A stretch of DNA of 64,000 bases. Origin: Archivesica marissinica (taxonomy: Eukaryota; Mollusca; Bivalvia; Venerida; Vesicomyidae). The notes under the pieces are model-generated. The model was not told the DNA's origin, did not search any database, and saw nothing but the letters and a program-made list of their open reading frames with translations. Every line of letters starts with the position of its first letter. Position 1 is the first letter of the stretch. The translations under genes were made by a program, and so were the position numbers. The stretch spans positions 70,252,795-70,316,794 of the forward strand of contig CM026387.1 of assembly GCA_014843695.1 (NCBI GenBank), given 5' to 3'. Positions 48,097-58,772 of this stretch are shown here, piece by piece.

Positions 48097-48955
48097 TCAA
48101 AATATGTATGAAATCAACTTAAGGACAGCAATTTTCCACTCTGCTACATATTTTACCATATCAGATTTTTCTACACGATCTACAAATGTGTGTTTAGATA
48201 TGGGTACAGACAAATTACAACATTCAACCAAATTATGATCTGCAAAATGCTTCTTGACGAAATAAAACCAGTTTTCGCAATTAGCAGATTTAATGTTTGC
48301 CCAGAGTGCAATACGTTTATTCAGTCTAGAATTGTTCGTATTAGCTAACCGTGTCCAAAATAATGCAATATACTTCCATTGACGGACAGTAGGTGGAATC
48401 CAACCCATTTCTCCTGAGACCGCAGCATTAGGCGTGTATTTTCCAACACCCAGAAAAAATCTCATAGCTCGGTTTTGGACTGCATTTATACATGTAAATG
48501 TGTAAATGTTTTAAAACCCCAGACTGAAGCACCATAAGCAATTACAGGCCAAACGATTGAATCGTATAATTTGGTAAATACGTTATAAGGTACTCCACCT
48601 ATCATTTTGCATTTAGCAATCAGTAAACCTAATGCACGACTTGCACTTTGAGCAACCATTTTAGCTGTAACATTTAGATCTAGGTGCTCATGCAGCACAA
48701 CCCCGAGGTAAGTATATCTATCAACAGTTGCCAACTGGTCATGTCCACACTTAAATAAATAATCAGATCTATTTTCACGTTCTGGACGAAAATGTATAAT
48801 GTTACTTTTACCAATATTAATTGACATATCATTAAGACAACACCAATCGTATAGTGAGTTTAACAATACTTGTAGATCTTGTGCGTTTTCAGCTAGTAAA
48901 ACGATGTCATCAGCATATAGAAGTATACAGACAATCTCATCATCTATTATGATTA
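48097..48955 (-). pseudogene. LINE reverse-transcriptase fragment (5'-truncated, frameshifted)
   Basis: Minus strand reads LLYADDIVLLAENAQDLQ (catalytic Y-A-D-D box), then YTYLGVVLHEHLDLNVTAKM, ASRALGLLIAKCKMIGG and SIVWPVIAYGASVWG in one frame. After about 48486 it continues in another frame with MRFFLGVGKYTPNAAVSGEM. The frame change interrupts the expected A-V-Q-N-R-A-M-R-F-F block, so one small indel separates the halves. RT motifs A and B are missing at the 5' side, where the fragment abuts a MITE end. CR1/Jockey-type; inactive. Located in an LPMO intron. Confidence 0.82.
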
Positions 48956-49376
48956 CCACATATACTAGAGGACATAGAAAACGCACACCTACATCATATG
49001 ATAATTATTATTAATACAAGATGGAGTAAGAGTAACAGATACTTAACACGTGTAGTTAAACATCTTCTGACATGTTACTAATTGAAATCAGTAGATATGG
49101 AGTAATAGACATAGTATAAAATATAAGAGAGCATATTAAACAAGTGATAATTTCAGTAAAATATACTAGAGGACATAGAAAACGCACACCTACAGTATAT
49201 GATTATTATTACACGAAAACGAAATACGAAGGATTCCATCAAAGATATATCACATTTTTATTACAAAACACAAACTGAACAACTAAAAATATTTCAAAAT
49301 GTATAAAACTATGTATTTATATAGTTATTGTTTTCATGTAAAAGCACACTTATCGGAAGTGTGCATTTTCTATGTC
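48955..49376. mobile_element. MITE with GACATAGAAAACGCACAC termini, plus a solo end
   Basis: 49165-49376 is a complete-looking copy: TAGAGGACATAGAAAACGCA at the left, GTGTGCATTTTCTATGTC at the right, and an interior matching 5640-5800 in inverse orientation. A second copy of the left end lies 211 bp upstream (48962-49005). There is one copy of the terminal unit per end, in contrast with about 15 in the 5.6-6.3 kb element. Confidence 0.75.
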
Positions 49377-49606
49377 ATGTGTGTTTTACGTTTATTTATC
49401 GTCGCTACCGGTTGCCAATATGAGCGACGCCTCCTGTAGAGATTAGTTATTTTAGATTTTGGAGTATAGTGCAATGATACAGACAGAGACCCATTCCAGA
49501 GTCTCCTCTGGTTCTTTTACGTGCACGGTGTAAAGCACCGACACGAGACCTCGGTTTAACGTCCCATCTGAAAGACTTAATTTCATTAGGGTCAGACGGG
49601 GGATCG
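49377..49606 (-). repeat. SINE (family B), head truncated
   Basis: Tail, body and part of the head (AGACGGGGGATCGAA) match family B. It lies in the LPMO intron, 67 bp from an exon. Confidence 0.82.
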
Positions 49607-49672
49607 AATATATAATCATTATGCTCCAAACTGCTACATTTATACAACATTAATAAACAATTAAGACAATAC

Positions 49673-49866
49673 CTGAATTCAAACCATCCTTTATGATAAG
49701 CTGTGATGTCAATTTTCGTTGTCATGACGTCACCTTTGGTGTAATTTCCGGTGATCACGCCATTTTTGACGTACGTTCCATTGATATCTTCATTCGGTTT
49801 TACCGTATCACTATAGGTGTCTCCGCATACACCGCATCGGCCATCATTGTCAGAGTTCCACTGCAC
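49673..49866 (-). CDS. AA15 LPMO, exon with CGVCGD and copper-binding His
   Basis: Minus strand: acceptor ATAATTCGCAG, 194 nt, donor GTATTG. It opens in phase 0 with VQWNSDNDGRCGVCGDTYSD and ends TAYHKGWFEF plus two bases of Arg. C-G-V-C-G-D and A-x-H-x-G-x-F-E-F are the signature of AA15 (and AA10-like) LPMOs. The His of TAYHKGW is the second ligand of the copper histidine brace (family knowledge). The first ligand, the mature N-terminal His after a signal peptide, must be in an exon to the right. I could not find one in 49.9-54 kb. Length and order of the four exons fit a protein of about 350 residues. Confidence 0.9.
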
Positions 49867-49899
49867 CTGCGAATTATTAGTATTATTGTTATGTATAGT

Positions 49900-50098
49900 C
49901 CATTAATGTCAAACCCCTTGCGGTTACCTAAACATGTTTCCCTGGACAGGCTTAGCCGATCTAAGCTGTTAACCAGTACTAAGCAATGTATGTGAGGTGC
50001 CTTGCGCAATGCCACTACATACGTGGCCTGGCTGAGTATCGAACCCGGGACCGTTCGACTCCAAATCCGACGCCCTGCCACTGGACCATGGACGCCAC
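49900..50098 (-). repeat. tRNA-derived SINE (family E)
   Basis: The minus-strand head is TGGTCCAGTGGCAGGGCGTC with B-box CGGGTTCGATACTC. The body contains, in the + sense, CCTGGACAGGCTTAGCCG and GTTAACCAGTACTAAGC. Single copy in this window. Confidence 0.65.
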
Positions 50099-50184
50099 AC
50101 ACTGCTGACTATACCATATACAAAGAATTACAAACATCCGCCAAACATAAGTGTTTTGACCCCATCACTTGATTACATATAATA

Positions 50185-50372
50185 CGTACTTTGTGTTTTT
50201 ACGTTTATTTATCACCGCTACCGCCTCCTGAAGAGATTAGTCATTTTAGATTTTTGGAGGATAGTGCAATGATACAGACAGAGACCCATTCCAGAGTCTC
50301 CTCGTGTTCTTTTACGTACACGGTGTAAAGCAGCGGCCGTAACCACAAGACCACGGAGGCGGACTTTGTCTT
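50185..50372 (-). repeat. Chimeric SINE: family B body with family C head
   Basis: The left part is family B (GATAGTGCAATGATACAG, TTTTACGTACACGGTGTAAA). The right end is CGTAACCACAAGACCACGGA, the inverse of the family C head. It looks like a template-switch or recombination product. Confidence 0.65.
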
Positions 50373-53300
50373 AACTTAAACTAAATTTATATTGATATAC
50401 AACATGTATATAGACTTGCCCTTATTTTATGAAACCTTTTCTTTGTTCTTGCATTTAATGTCGCAACGATATGTTAAAGCGACACTACATCGGTGAAAAC
50501 GCAAATGTCTGCAGAATGTAATTTGCTATTATATTGTATAATTTTCTTCCAAATATTTCCTTCAACAACTGAGTATTTCAACAAATAAACAAACGTCGTA
50601 TACGCGGTTTGTTGACATAGCAAAATAATGTAAACAGGGTCGACATGCATGCGTAATACAACGCATTTATCCTGAATAACACGAGATATGGTAAATATTT
50701 ACCGTGATATCAGTAGTACATGCGTCTCTTTGTATGTTGTGTATACGTCATCACTTGTTGCGTATACGTCACCACTACCGAGCTCTTTGCTTTTTTTTGG
50801 TATACGCGTCACTATATAGCCTATTGGTAATAGCTTTATAAATAGCGATCTCGTACCATTCTATAAATATAGACTACGAACCGATCCATAAATAACCAAC
50901 GCTTCTATATAAATATAGTCCTATTAGAACGGTCTTAGTACTCAAGCGGCTTCAACGAATATACGGGTAAGTTCATTATAGTATTCGAGCTAGGCGTAAG
51001 TTTTTATCCAGTAAGAAATCCTAATTATACTCTATATACAAACTTAACCTATGTACGAAAATGAATAATATATATCGTTACGTATACTTCCATAAAAACG
51101 CGATAAATTATTAATAATCCGTAATGTACGTTTTACAGGGCGATGGATTCCATCAGGAATGAGATATACGGAGCGATAAGTCGTAACAACTTGTTTCGCG
51201 ATCTAGCAATTTTGTAATAAAATAATATTATCCATTCTATATGAGACGCCGGATGCAACGATTAATATAAATGTTCAAATTATAAAACCCGTCTGCGCGA
51301 ACGTATGTCTGGTGGTAATAGAGGTTAGTCATATAAATAACGCGTATATATCCGAATAAATCATATCGGTTAGTATGACGCATACTATCTCGTCTGTTCG
51401 ATACAACGGAATGAATGGGATATCCTGTCCGCTCGCATGTTTCTATGTTGACCCTAAATAACCTTATCCGGGAATGCGAGAAAAATCACCATCGCAGTAG
51501 GAACGCAACATGACATCGTAGTAATTAATACGTTTACATACAGAGGTTGCTCTCACATGACAACTGAAGTGTTCCAAATTGAACAGGACGTAAACAACTA
51601 TAACTTAATCATCGGCTAATTGGTCTTAATTGATGCGATTTAGCGGCTTGTATAGCCTCAATGCGAACGAAATATTTATTTCCGTCTGCTTATCAACTCG
51701 AAGGTATTTTCCATGGAACATTATAAGACTGGTTTCAAGTTTGATTTATTTGACATCAAACCCCACGCTGTATCTCAGCGGGAGGTCGATTTTGTTAAAT
51801 GTCAAACACTCTTTTCGCTATCTAGCTAACATAAATTTGTAATTTCATCACCGGTTCAATAAAATAATCCAAGCGTTCATAAAATATTACGTTAGTGTGT
51901 GCGCGTGTGTGCGTGCGTTCGCGTGCGTGGGTGTGTGATAACAATGTAATATTTGGCAAGTTACTGATTCCCTCTATCAGGTTGTATGTTGTTTACGGTT
52001 ATTTTAAATAATGTATATCTATTTACTTTACCACACGCCCGTCTGTATGTCCGTCCGTCCGACCGTCCGTCCGTCCACGTCTGTCTGTCCGAACCTTTTA
52101 TTCTAAAAAACCATGCGCAACTTATCAATATATCTGATAAGAACTAAAAATGTCGTAGCTCCCATCTAATTTATACGCATATAGGATTAATTGCAACAGG
52201 AATAGCAGACGGAATGACTGGAAAATGAAATGTCAAAAATGAGAACGAAATATTTATTTCGCTATAAATCGCTTATCAGGTCAAATTATTCGCCATACGG
52301 AGGAATTCCAGACAAAGTGAAAGCAGCATGGAGTCAGACTGACACATTCATACAGTTAATTCTAAATAGCTCGCGTCGTTAAATATGTCCCAAATGCACA
52401 CTCGTTAATAGGGATGACGCCTCTAAAAGTGCATTCGTTAATTCATTTTTGTTGCAGGATACGCTCCAATTCCAGAAGCATACAGGCGCGTAGCTGCCAT
52501 TAGGCAAGGGCCTTTATTAGGGGTAGAGTCGCGTACGCTGTTTATAACGGAGTTAAAATAATCGGTCTACAACGTCATCAATTTTTCTACTCTGCGTTAT
52601 GTGTGTGTGTGTGTGTGTGTGTGTGGGCGCGCGTGCGTGCGTGCGCGCGAGTGCGCGCGTGCGTGCGTGTGTGATAAGAATGTAATATTTGGCAAGTTAC
52701 TGATTCACTCTATCAGGTTGTATGTTGTTTGCGGTTATTTTATATAATGTATGTCTATTTACATCGTGCGGGCATTTGGAATACATTCTTGAGGTATGAT
52801 AAGACAATAATTCAGAATGACGGTCAATTGATCAACCGTTAAACAATCATTTATACAGCAATATGTGTGTAGTTCATTAGTACACGTATATTTACCACCG
52901 TGAGGGTAACATAAGGCTGTCCGATTAACGCATTGGATAGCATTTCGTTAGTGTTGGACTAAGAGAATTAACTCGTAAACGTTCCTATCTGCAACATAAA
53001 AAGGGTTATTTCCCTTTACTGCATAGCTGTAATGACCGCATTTATGTAGTTATCTTAAGTGTATAGCCCTTACTGTTCGTCTCTCCTATTGTATCGATGT
53101 TATTTAATTAGTTTATACAAATTTATTTTAGCTCGATCAGGAATGACTACATGTATACTTTCATTCCCACCAGTGAGAGTGATTCATATAAGTTGTTAAA
53201 GCTTCTTTTCCCAATTGGGTTTAAAGTCCCGTTTACGAAAATAATAAAAAAATATTTAAACGTAACTATAAGTTAGTTCTAATATACGCGTATCGACGTC

Positions 53301-53814
53301 ACGAGTCCGACACTACCCTTCATTTTGATCTTTCGATATATCTATAATACTGATTAGCTCCCTTTAAGCGTAAATAAGTTTGAAGAAAAATGAACTTTAG
53401 AGGAAACCGGCCGTGTTTGGTATCGTCGGAAAGATCTCGAAGAGACAATGACGAATCCGCGACTCAATTAATGGTCCGACCTCATACCTGAAGTAGTGAT
53501 CCGATAAACCGGAAATACCGATATAAATTCGTTATATAAGCTTTATCATAGGACCTATCTAGCCGGGGGTTTCGATAAACGATGTCCGTACACACTCCCT
53601 CTACGCATTCACGTTATACCGATTATATTTATTATCTTCATTTCGATCGTAAGATGTTGATATTATATAATTCGTATAGGTACCTAAATATCCTTACACT
53701 TTGGCATCCTATACTTAAGTCGCTGAGCGTTTCCGGAATATTGCGTCAGTCAGTCGTTGGCGTAACGAAATCATGTCCAGACACGTATAGACCTATCCTA
53801 TAAATGACCTAAGG
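50373..53814. other. Long interval between LPMO exon and the viral-type element
   Basis: No gene found. TATA-like clusters lie at 50849-50920 (TATAAATATAG twice). Family A SINE tail fragments occur at about 51139-51215 (+) and 53108-53222. A CCGT(C) tract lies at about 52048-52083 and a GT/GC microsatellite at 52601-52672. An 89-bp segment is duplicated at 51937-52025 and 52673-52762 (TGTAATATTTGGCAAGTTAC), each copy next to a GT/GC tract. The left end of the Polinton may be anywhere from about 53.2 kb on. Confidence 0.6.
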
Positions 53815-53954
53815 TACTATAAATAGAAAACTAGTTAGATCCGGTATTGCTATTTTTATTTATCCGAGGAGAGCGTATCGCTATAAATAACAATTAACTA
53901 CGTTACTATAAATAGAAAACTAGTTAGAACCGGTATTGCTATTTTTATTTATCC
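53815..53954. promoter_or_regulatory. Two 51-bp direct repeats upstream of PolB
   Basis: 53815-53865 and 53904-53954 are identical except for one base; each holds TACTATAAATAGAAAACTAG and GGTATTGCTATTTTTATTTA. A third TATAAATAA lies between them (53881-53889). Situated about 150-285 bp before the PolB start, they could be promoter/enhancer repeats or part of a terminal repeat of the element. Confidence 0.75.
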
Positions 53955-54039
53955 AATGACGTTATAACCGACCAATCAGAATCCGGGATAGTGACGTACG
54001 TTACTAAAAATAACCGTCCGATGAAACGAGAGAACGTAG

Positions 54040-54047
54040 TATATAAG
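54040..54047 (+). promoter_or_regulatory. TATA box of PolB
   Basis: TATATAAG lies 53-60 nt before the PolB ATG, leaving a leader of about 30 nt if transcription starts 30 nt downstream. Confidence 0.6.
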
Positions 54048-54099
54048 AAGGATCTCTGCTCTATAAATTCATTCTATTACAAGAAACCAAGCCTTCAAG

Positions 54100-57000
54100 A
54101 TGAATTCGGTAAACGATATTATAAATTCGTTCGACAACGAAAACGATTTGATGAACTTCGCCGTCACGTGGGGTCTTCAAGAATGCCCTGGGGTGAGGTT
54201 TCGGTTGTTTCAGTTACTAAATCCGGAGTACGGGGACGAATTTGTCACCGACCAGTTAGAAGGGCTGATTAGAAGTATGGCCACCCCCGGGGCCTCACCG
54301 TCGAGCGCCGATGATACCGAAGAGACGTTTAGAGTCTATTTATCGGATCAAGAAGAAATGGAGGAGACTGAGCGTATATGTTTGACGGACGATTGGGACC
54401 CCCCTATCGCTCAAATAGGGGGTGGAGATGACCCTCAACCCGACACCCCACCTTCCGGGGGTCTACGGTATACGATAAGAAAAAAGTCTGAGAGGACGTA
54501 CGCTAAGAATGCGGCCTTGGATAAAACGTACCAGGTCAAGGTCGACGAAGAGCACCGTGGTCAACGGCTCAACGATGTCAGGGACGGGTTACATCGGATG
54601 TTAGACGACGTGCTGGATCGAGCTCGGGGCGATTTGGAGGGGAACGATTTAGGTAGGGTCGTCATCCATCACGACGGGCTCCAAGATCCTATCGTAGTAC
54701 CTTTGAGACCCTGGGACGAGTTGAACGCCGAAGCCGTCATGGAGACCGTTGGTAAAGTCTTAAATAGCAAACAAGACTTATCCTTGGATCAGAGTTTCGA
54801 GATTTCAATAGGAACCATAGACCTACCTAAAGGCGGAGCAAGGCGACGCATTACCAGACTCAGCGGAAAGAATAATTCGCTGTACTTAAAGAAATCCATC
54901 GTAACCATCGAGAATGACGACCAGCTGTGTATGGCGAGAGCGATCGGGATGGCGTGGGCGAAATTAAATCGATGTACTCCAGAAGAATGGCAAGATATAA
55001 CGAAAGGGAGAGGAAAGAAAAGTAACCTGGAACTAATACTCCGTCACCGGAAAGTTCCGAGAAGTTATTATATCGATCTCTGTAATAAAAAACTGAATCG
55101 GCAGAAGCAACTCGCCGTTGCTTTAAGCGAAATGGCGGGTGTTTCGACCGACCGTCCATCCAGTTTGAACGATATAGGGGCATTCGAAGCGGCGTTGAAC
55201 GTGAAAGTGATGGTGATCAACGCCCGACTCGGGAATAAGTTTATCACGTGTCCCAGTACGGACGAACGACCGTGTATTTACCTCTATCTGGTGGACGACG
55301 ATCATTTTCACGCCATTACAAGTATTACCGGCTTCTTCAGCTCCATATATTTTTGTGACAGATGTCTCAAACATTACGACCACCGGGAAAATCATCAATG
55401 CGAAAGCCATTGTATGGTCTGTAAAAGAGACAACTGCCCAAAATCGGATACGCCCGTGGACTGTTCCGAATGTAATATGACGTGTAGATCCGACGTCTGT
55501 TATCAACATCACTTGGAGAAACCGAAGAATAAACATGGAAAAAATAAAGGACGGGTCAGAGGCCCCTCCCAATGCGAGATATGGTGGAAATGTCCCACGT
55601 GTTATAAAGTCATAAATAAACAGAAGAGGGAGAAGGAAGATCATCGGTGCGGCGAATATTTCTGTAAATCCTGCGAAAAATACGTGTTAGACGATCATCT
55701 CTGCTATCTCAGATCAATTCCGGCCAAAGAAGATTTCAAGCCAAAATTCATCTTTTTCGATTTCGAGTGTACCCAGGATGATGCTGACCAATGTTCCCAA
55801 GGATACCTACCGACCAAGAAATCCGAATGTACAGACTGCCTACCTGATCGGCTATGTAAAGTCTGCTCAAAATGCCAGAATTGTAGAACCTCGTGGTGCG
55901 GGAAGGCCACCCATAGACCCAATTTCGTCGTGGCCCACTCGGTCTGTCCAAAATGTATCGATAAGAAATTAACTCCAGAATCTGTCTGCAAGGGATGCGG
56001 TACCAGATGCGAAGATTGTGATAACGCCGATAACGAAGATACCGGACCATGCCCAGGCAAATGCGGATTCAGAGAAACTATATTCCAAGGAGAAAATACG
56101 ACTAAAGAATTTGGAAAATGGTTATTCTCTGACCAACATAAATATTTCAAGGCCGTAGCTCATAACATGAAAGGCTACGACGGTTATTTCCTACTAGAAT
56201 ATTTGATCGACCAATCCATACGTCCGGACAAGATTATCTACAACGGGTCCAAGATCATGTACATGACGATAGAGAAAGGTCTAAGCATCAAAGTGATCGA
56301 CAGTCTCAATTTTTTACCCATGAAGTTAGGATCCCTGCCGAAAACGTTCGGATTGACAGAGTTGAAGAAAGGTTGGTTCCCTCATTTCTTTAACACGAAG
56401 GAGAACCAACAGTACGTAGGATCATATCCAGTACCGAAATATTACGGCGTCGCCTTTATGAGTTCCAAAGAACGGGAAGAGTTCCTGGAATGGCACGTCA
56501 CCAAAACAGATGAGACGTTCGACTTTAGACAGGAAATGTTACAGTATTGTAGAAGCGACGTCGATATCTTGCGTCAAGCTTGCTTAGAGTTTCGCCATCT
56601 TCTTATGACGTCTACCGGCGAAGAGATAGAATTTATCAACGATAAAGGAAAGATTGAAACCAGATGGGAGGGAGCCGTAGATCCGTTTAATTCAGTTACT
56701 ATCGCCTCTGTATGTATGAACGTGTACCGTACCAAATATCTGGAAGAAGAATGGAGAGTAAAACTAAATAATGACAATCAATGGATAAAGGCCAAACTAG
56801 CCGATGGAAAACTATACGTTCTACAGGGACAGGAGTGGGTATCAGAGGCCGAATTGAAAATCCAAAAGAGGGAATTTGTTCGTACACCTATCGCAAAAAT
56901 CCCCCCAGGAGGCTATAAAGACCAGTACAGTAAAGCGTCGATTCAATGGTTAGAGTGGGTCATGATGAAAGAGGGAATACAAATACAACATGCCCTCAAT

Positions 57001-58644
57001 GGCGGCGAAAAACGATTGCTAGGTACCAGATACAAATTGGATGGGTACTGCGCCGAGACGAATACGGTCTATGAGTACAACGGATGTCCGTACCACGGTT
57101 GTCCTACATGTTTTCCTGTAGACAGAGAAGAGACTGTACATCCACTTACTGATCAGTCCATGCAAGAGTTATATGCCCTTACGTTGAAGAAAAAGTCGTA
57201 CATAGAAAGGTTAGGAATGAAGTACGTAGACATTTGGGACCACCAGTTTCGTCAACAGCGTCAAGAAAATGAACAGCTCGATACATTTATCCAAACGTTA
57301 GACGTAACCGATCGATTAGACCCTAGGGAGAGTTTCTTCGGAGGTCGCACCAACGCCAGTCAATTGTACTACAAAGTGAAAGATGACGAACAGATAAAAT
57401 ATGTGGACTTTACCAGTCTCTACCCTTGGGTCAATAAATATTGTCAGTATCCGGAAGGACACCCAGAAATCATTACCTCGGACTTTGAAGACATCAGTCA
57501 ATATTTTGGCATCGCTAAAGTCAAAATGCTACCACCTAGAAGATTGTACCACCCCGTTCTACCCTATAGATCAAACGGAAAGCTGAAGTTCCCTCTCTGT
57601 AAAAAGTGTGCGGACCATGAGAACCAATCGTCTTGTACTTGTTCCGACGAAGAAAGAGCCATGACAGGCACCTGGTGTACCCCTGAAATCCAGACAGCTA
57701 TACGTTTAGGCTACAAATTACTCAAACTATACGAAGTGTACCACTGGAAGAAGACTACCAAATATGATTCCAATACTCAAAAGGGAGGTTTATTCTCCGA
57801 GTACATCAATACCTTCCTCAAATTCAAGCAGGAGGCGAGTGGACCCCCTGACTGGATCCAGTCTGAAGAAGACATAAATACATACATCACGCGGTATTTC
57901 GAAAAGGAGGGAGTTCCACTAGATACGACCAACATCACGAAAAATCCCGGATTGAGAGCTTTGGCCAAACTCTGCCTTAATAGCTTTTGGGGAAAGTTTG
58001 GTCAGCGACTCAACATGCGTCAAACCAACTTCTTCCACGACACAGAAGCCGACCAGTTTTTCCAGACAATTTCAGACCAGACTAAAGAAGTACAAAACTT
58101 TCATATTGTGGCGGACGATACCATACAAATGGAATGGATTCACAAAAAAGATTGCCTCCCCGAAGACAACAAGACCAATATTTATGTGGCCACCTTTACC
58201 ACCTGCTGGGCCAGACTGAAACTCTACAGCGTACTCGAATCGTTGGATCGTAGGGTGTTGTACTACGATACGGATAGTGTCATCTACGTGAGTCGCTCCG
58301 GAGAGTATGATCCGCCACTGGGCGACTATCTAGGAGAACTGACCGACGAATTGGATGGCGACGAGTACATTTTAGAGTTTGTGTCAGGCGGACCAAAAAA
58401 TTACGCTTATAAAACTAGCTCTGGGAAGGAAACGTGTAAAGTGAGAGGCTTTACCTTAAACTACACCAACAGTCGTCTAATTAATTTTGAATCTGTGAAA
58501 AATATTGTGATTGAAGCGGTAAGTGACAAATCCATCACTGTTACCAATCCGAAGAAAATATGTAGAGACAAAATGAAGAGAAAATTGTACAATAGAGAAG
58601 AAGAAAAAAGTACCAAATGGTGTACACAAAACGTAGAAGAATAG
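54100..58644 (+). CDS. PolB: Protein-primed family B DNA polymerase of a Polinton, 1514 aa
   Basis: Replicates the linear element from a protein primer. Residues 1-260 hold a family-typical region with VVIHHDGLQDPIVVPLRPW. At 268-410 is an OTU-like segment (DDQLCMARAI, Cys277; DDDHFHAITS, His402/404). At 414-650 are Cys/His-rich zinc-binding-like stretches. Exonuclease: FFDFECTQ (Asp554, Glu556), AHNMKGYDGYF (Asn689, Asp694), YCRSDVD (Tyr816, Asp820). At 950-1005 a nuclease-like insert reads YKLDGYCAETNTVYEYNGCP then YHGCPTCF (Asp981, Glu992). Polymerase: motif A VDFTSLYP (Asp1103), motif B KLCLNSFWGKFG (Lys1290, Asn1294), motif C YYDTDSV (Asp1390, Asp1392), then GGPKNYAYK (Lys1433). All catalytic residues are present and no break is seen. 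The start is the first ATG after the TATA box. It is longer than many Polinton polymerases because of the N-terminal region. Confidence 0.96.
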   Translation: MNSVNDIINSFDNENDLMNFAVTWGLQECPGVRFRLFQLLNPEYGDEFVTDQLEGLIRSMATPGASPSSADDTEETFRVYLSDQEEMEETERICLTDDWDPPIAQIGGGDDPQPDTPPSGGLRYTIRKKSERTYAKNAALDKTYQVKVDEEHRGQRLNDVRDGLHRMLDDVLDRARGDLEGNDLGRVVIHHDGLQDPIVVPLRPWDELNAEAVMETVGKVLNSKQDLSLDQSFEISIGTIDLPKGGARRRITRLSGKNNSLYLKKSIVTIENDDQLCMARAIGMAWAKLNRCTPEEWQDITKGRGKKSNLELILRHRKVPRSYYIDLCNKKLNRQKQLAVALSEMAGVSTDRPSSLNDIGAFEAALNVKVMVINARLGNKFITCPSTDERPCIYLYLVDDDHFHAITSITGFFSSIYFCDRCLKHYDHRENHQCESHCMVCKRDNCPKSDTPVDCSECNMTCRSDVCYQHHLEKPKNKHGKNKGRVRGPSQCEIWWKCPTCYKVINKQKREKEDHRCGEYFCKSCEKYVLDDHLCYLRSIPAKEDFKPKFIFFDFECTQDDADQCSQGYLPTKKSECTDCLPDRLCKVCSKCQNCRTSWCGKATHRPNFVVAHSVCPKCIDKKLTPESVCKGCGTRCEDCDNADNEDTGPCPGKCGFRETIFQGENTTKEFGKWLFSDQHKYFKAVAHNMKGYDGYFLLEYLIDQSIRPDKIIYNGSKIMYMTIEKGLSIKVIDSLNFLPMKLGSLPKTFGLTELKKGWFPHFFNTKENQQYVGSYPVPKYYGVAFMSSKEREEFLEWHVTKTDETFDFRQEMLQYCRSDVDILRQACLEFRHLLMTSTGEEIEFINDKGKIETRWEGAVDPFNSVTIASVCMNVYRTKYLEEEWRVKLNNDNQWIKAKLADGKLYVLQGQEWVSEAELKIQKREFVRTPIAKIPPGGYKDQYSKASIQWLEWVMMKEGIQIQHALNGGEKRLLGTRYKLDGYCAETNTVYEYNGCPYHGCPTCFPVDREETVHPLTDQSMQELYALTLKKKSYIERLGMKYVDIWDHQFRQQRQENEQLDTFIQTLDVTDRLDPRESFFGGRTNASQLYYKVKDDEQIKYVDFTSLYPWVNKYCQYPEGHPEIITSDFEDISQYFGIAKVKMLPPRRLYHPVLPYRSNGKLKFPLCKKCADHENQSSCTCSDEERAMTGTWCTPEIQTAIRLGYKLLKLYEVYHWKKTTKYDSNTQKGGLFSEYINTFLKFKQEASGPPDWIQSEEDINTYITRYFEKEGVPLDTTNITKNPGLRALAKLCLNSFWGKFGQRLNMRQTNFFHDTEADQFFQTISDQTKEVQNFHIVADDTIQMEWIHKKDCLPEDNKTNIYVATFTTCWARLKLYSVLESLDRRVLYYDTDSVIYVSRSGEYDPPLGDYLGELTDELDGDEYILEFVSGGPKNYAYKTSSGKETCKVRGFTLNYTNSRLINFESVKNIVIEAVSDKSITVTNPKKICRDKMKRKLYNREEEKSTKWCTQNVEE

Positions 58645-58772
58645 ACGATTTTGATACAGTGCCTTATGGATTTTAAAATACAGAACTATGTACGAATGTT
58701 TGAACCGTTTATTGAATGTTGTCATCGTTATCTTTGTCATTTGTATTATAAATTTGATTTGTGTTACATATA

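Noticed and set aside
50849..51138. Possible promoter plus intron (TATATAAATATAG, GGTAAGTTC donor, TTTTACAG acceptor)
   Set aside because: The pieces are plausible, but no coding sequence follows (the acceptor leads into a SINE tail fragment), so no gene was annotated.
53991..54272. 93-codon plus-strand frame overlapping the PolB start
   Set aside because: Out of frame with PolB, overlaps its first 58 codons and has no family resemblance; PolB motifs define the real frame.
55704..56150. 148-codon minus-strand frame inside PolB, and similar frames at 55123-55644 and 58477-58881
   Set aside because: Antisense shadows of the PolB coding region or of its 3' flank without recognisable motifs.
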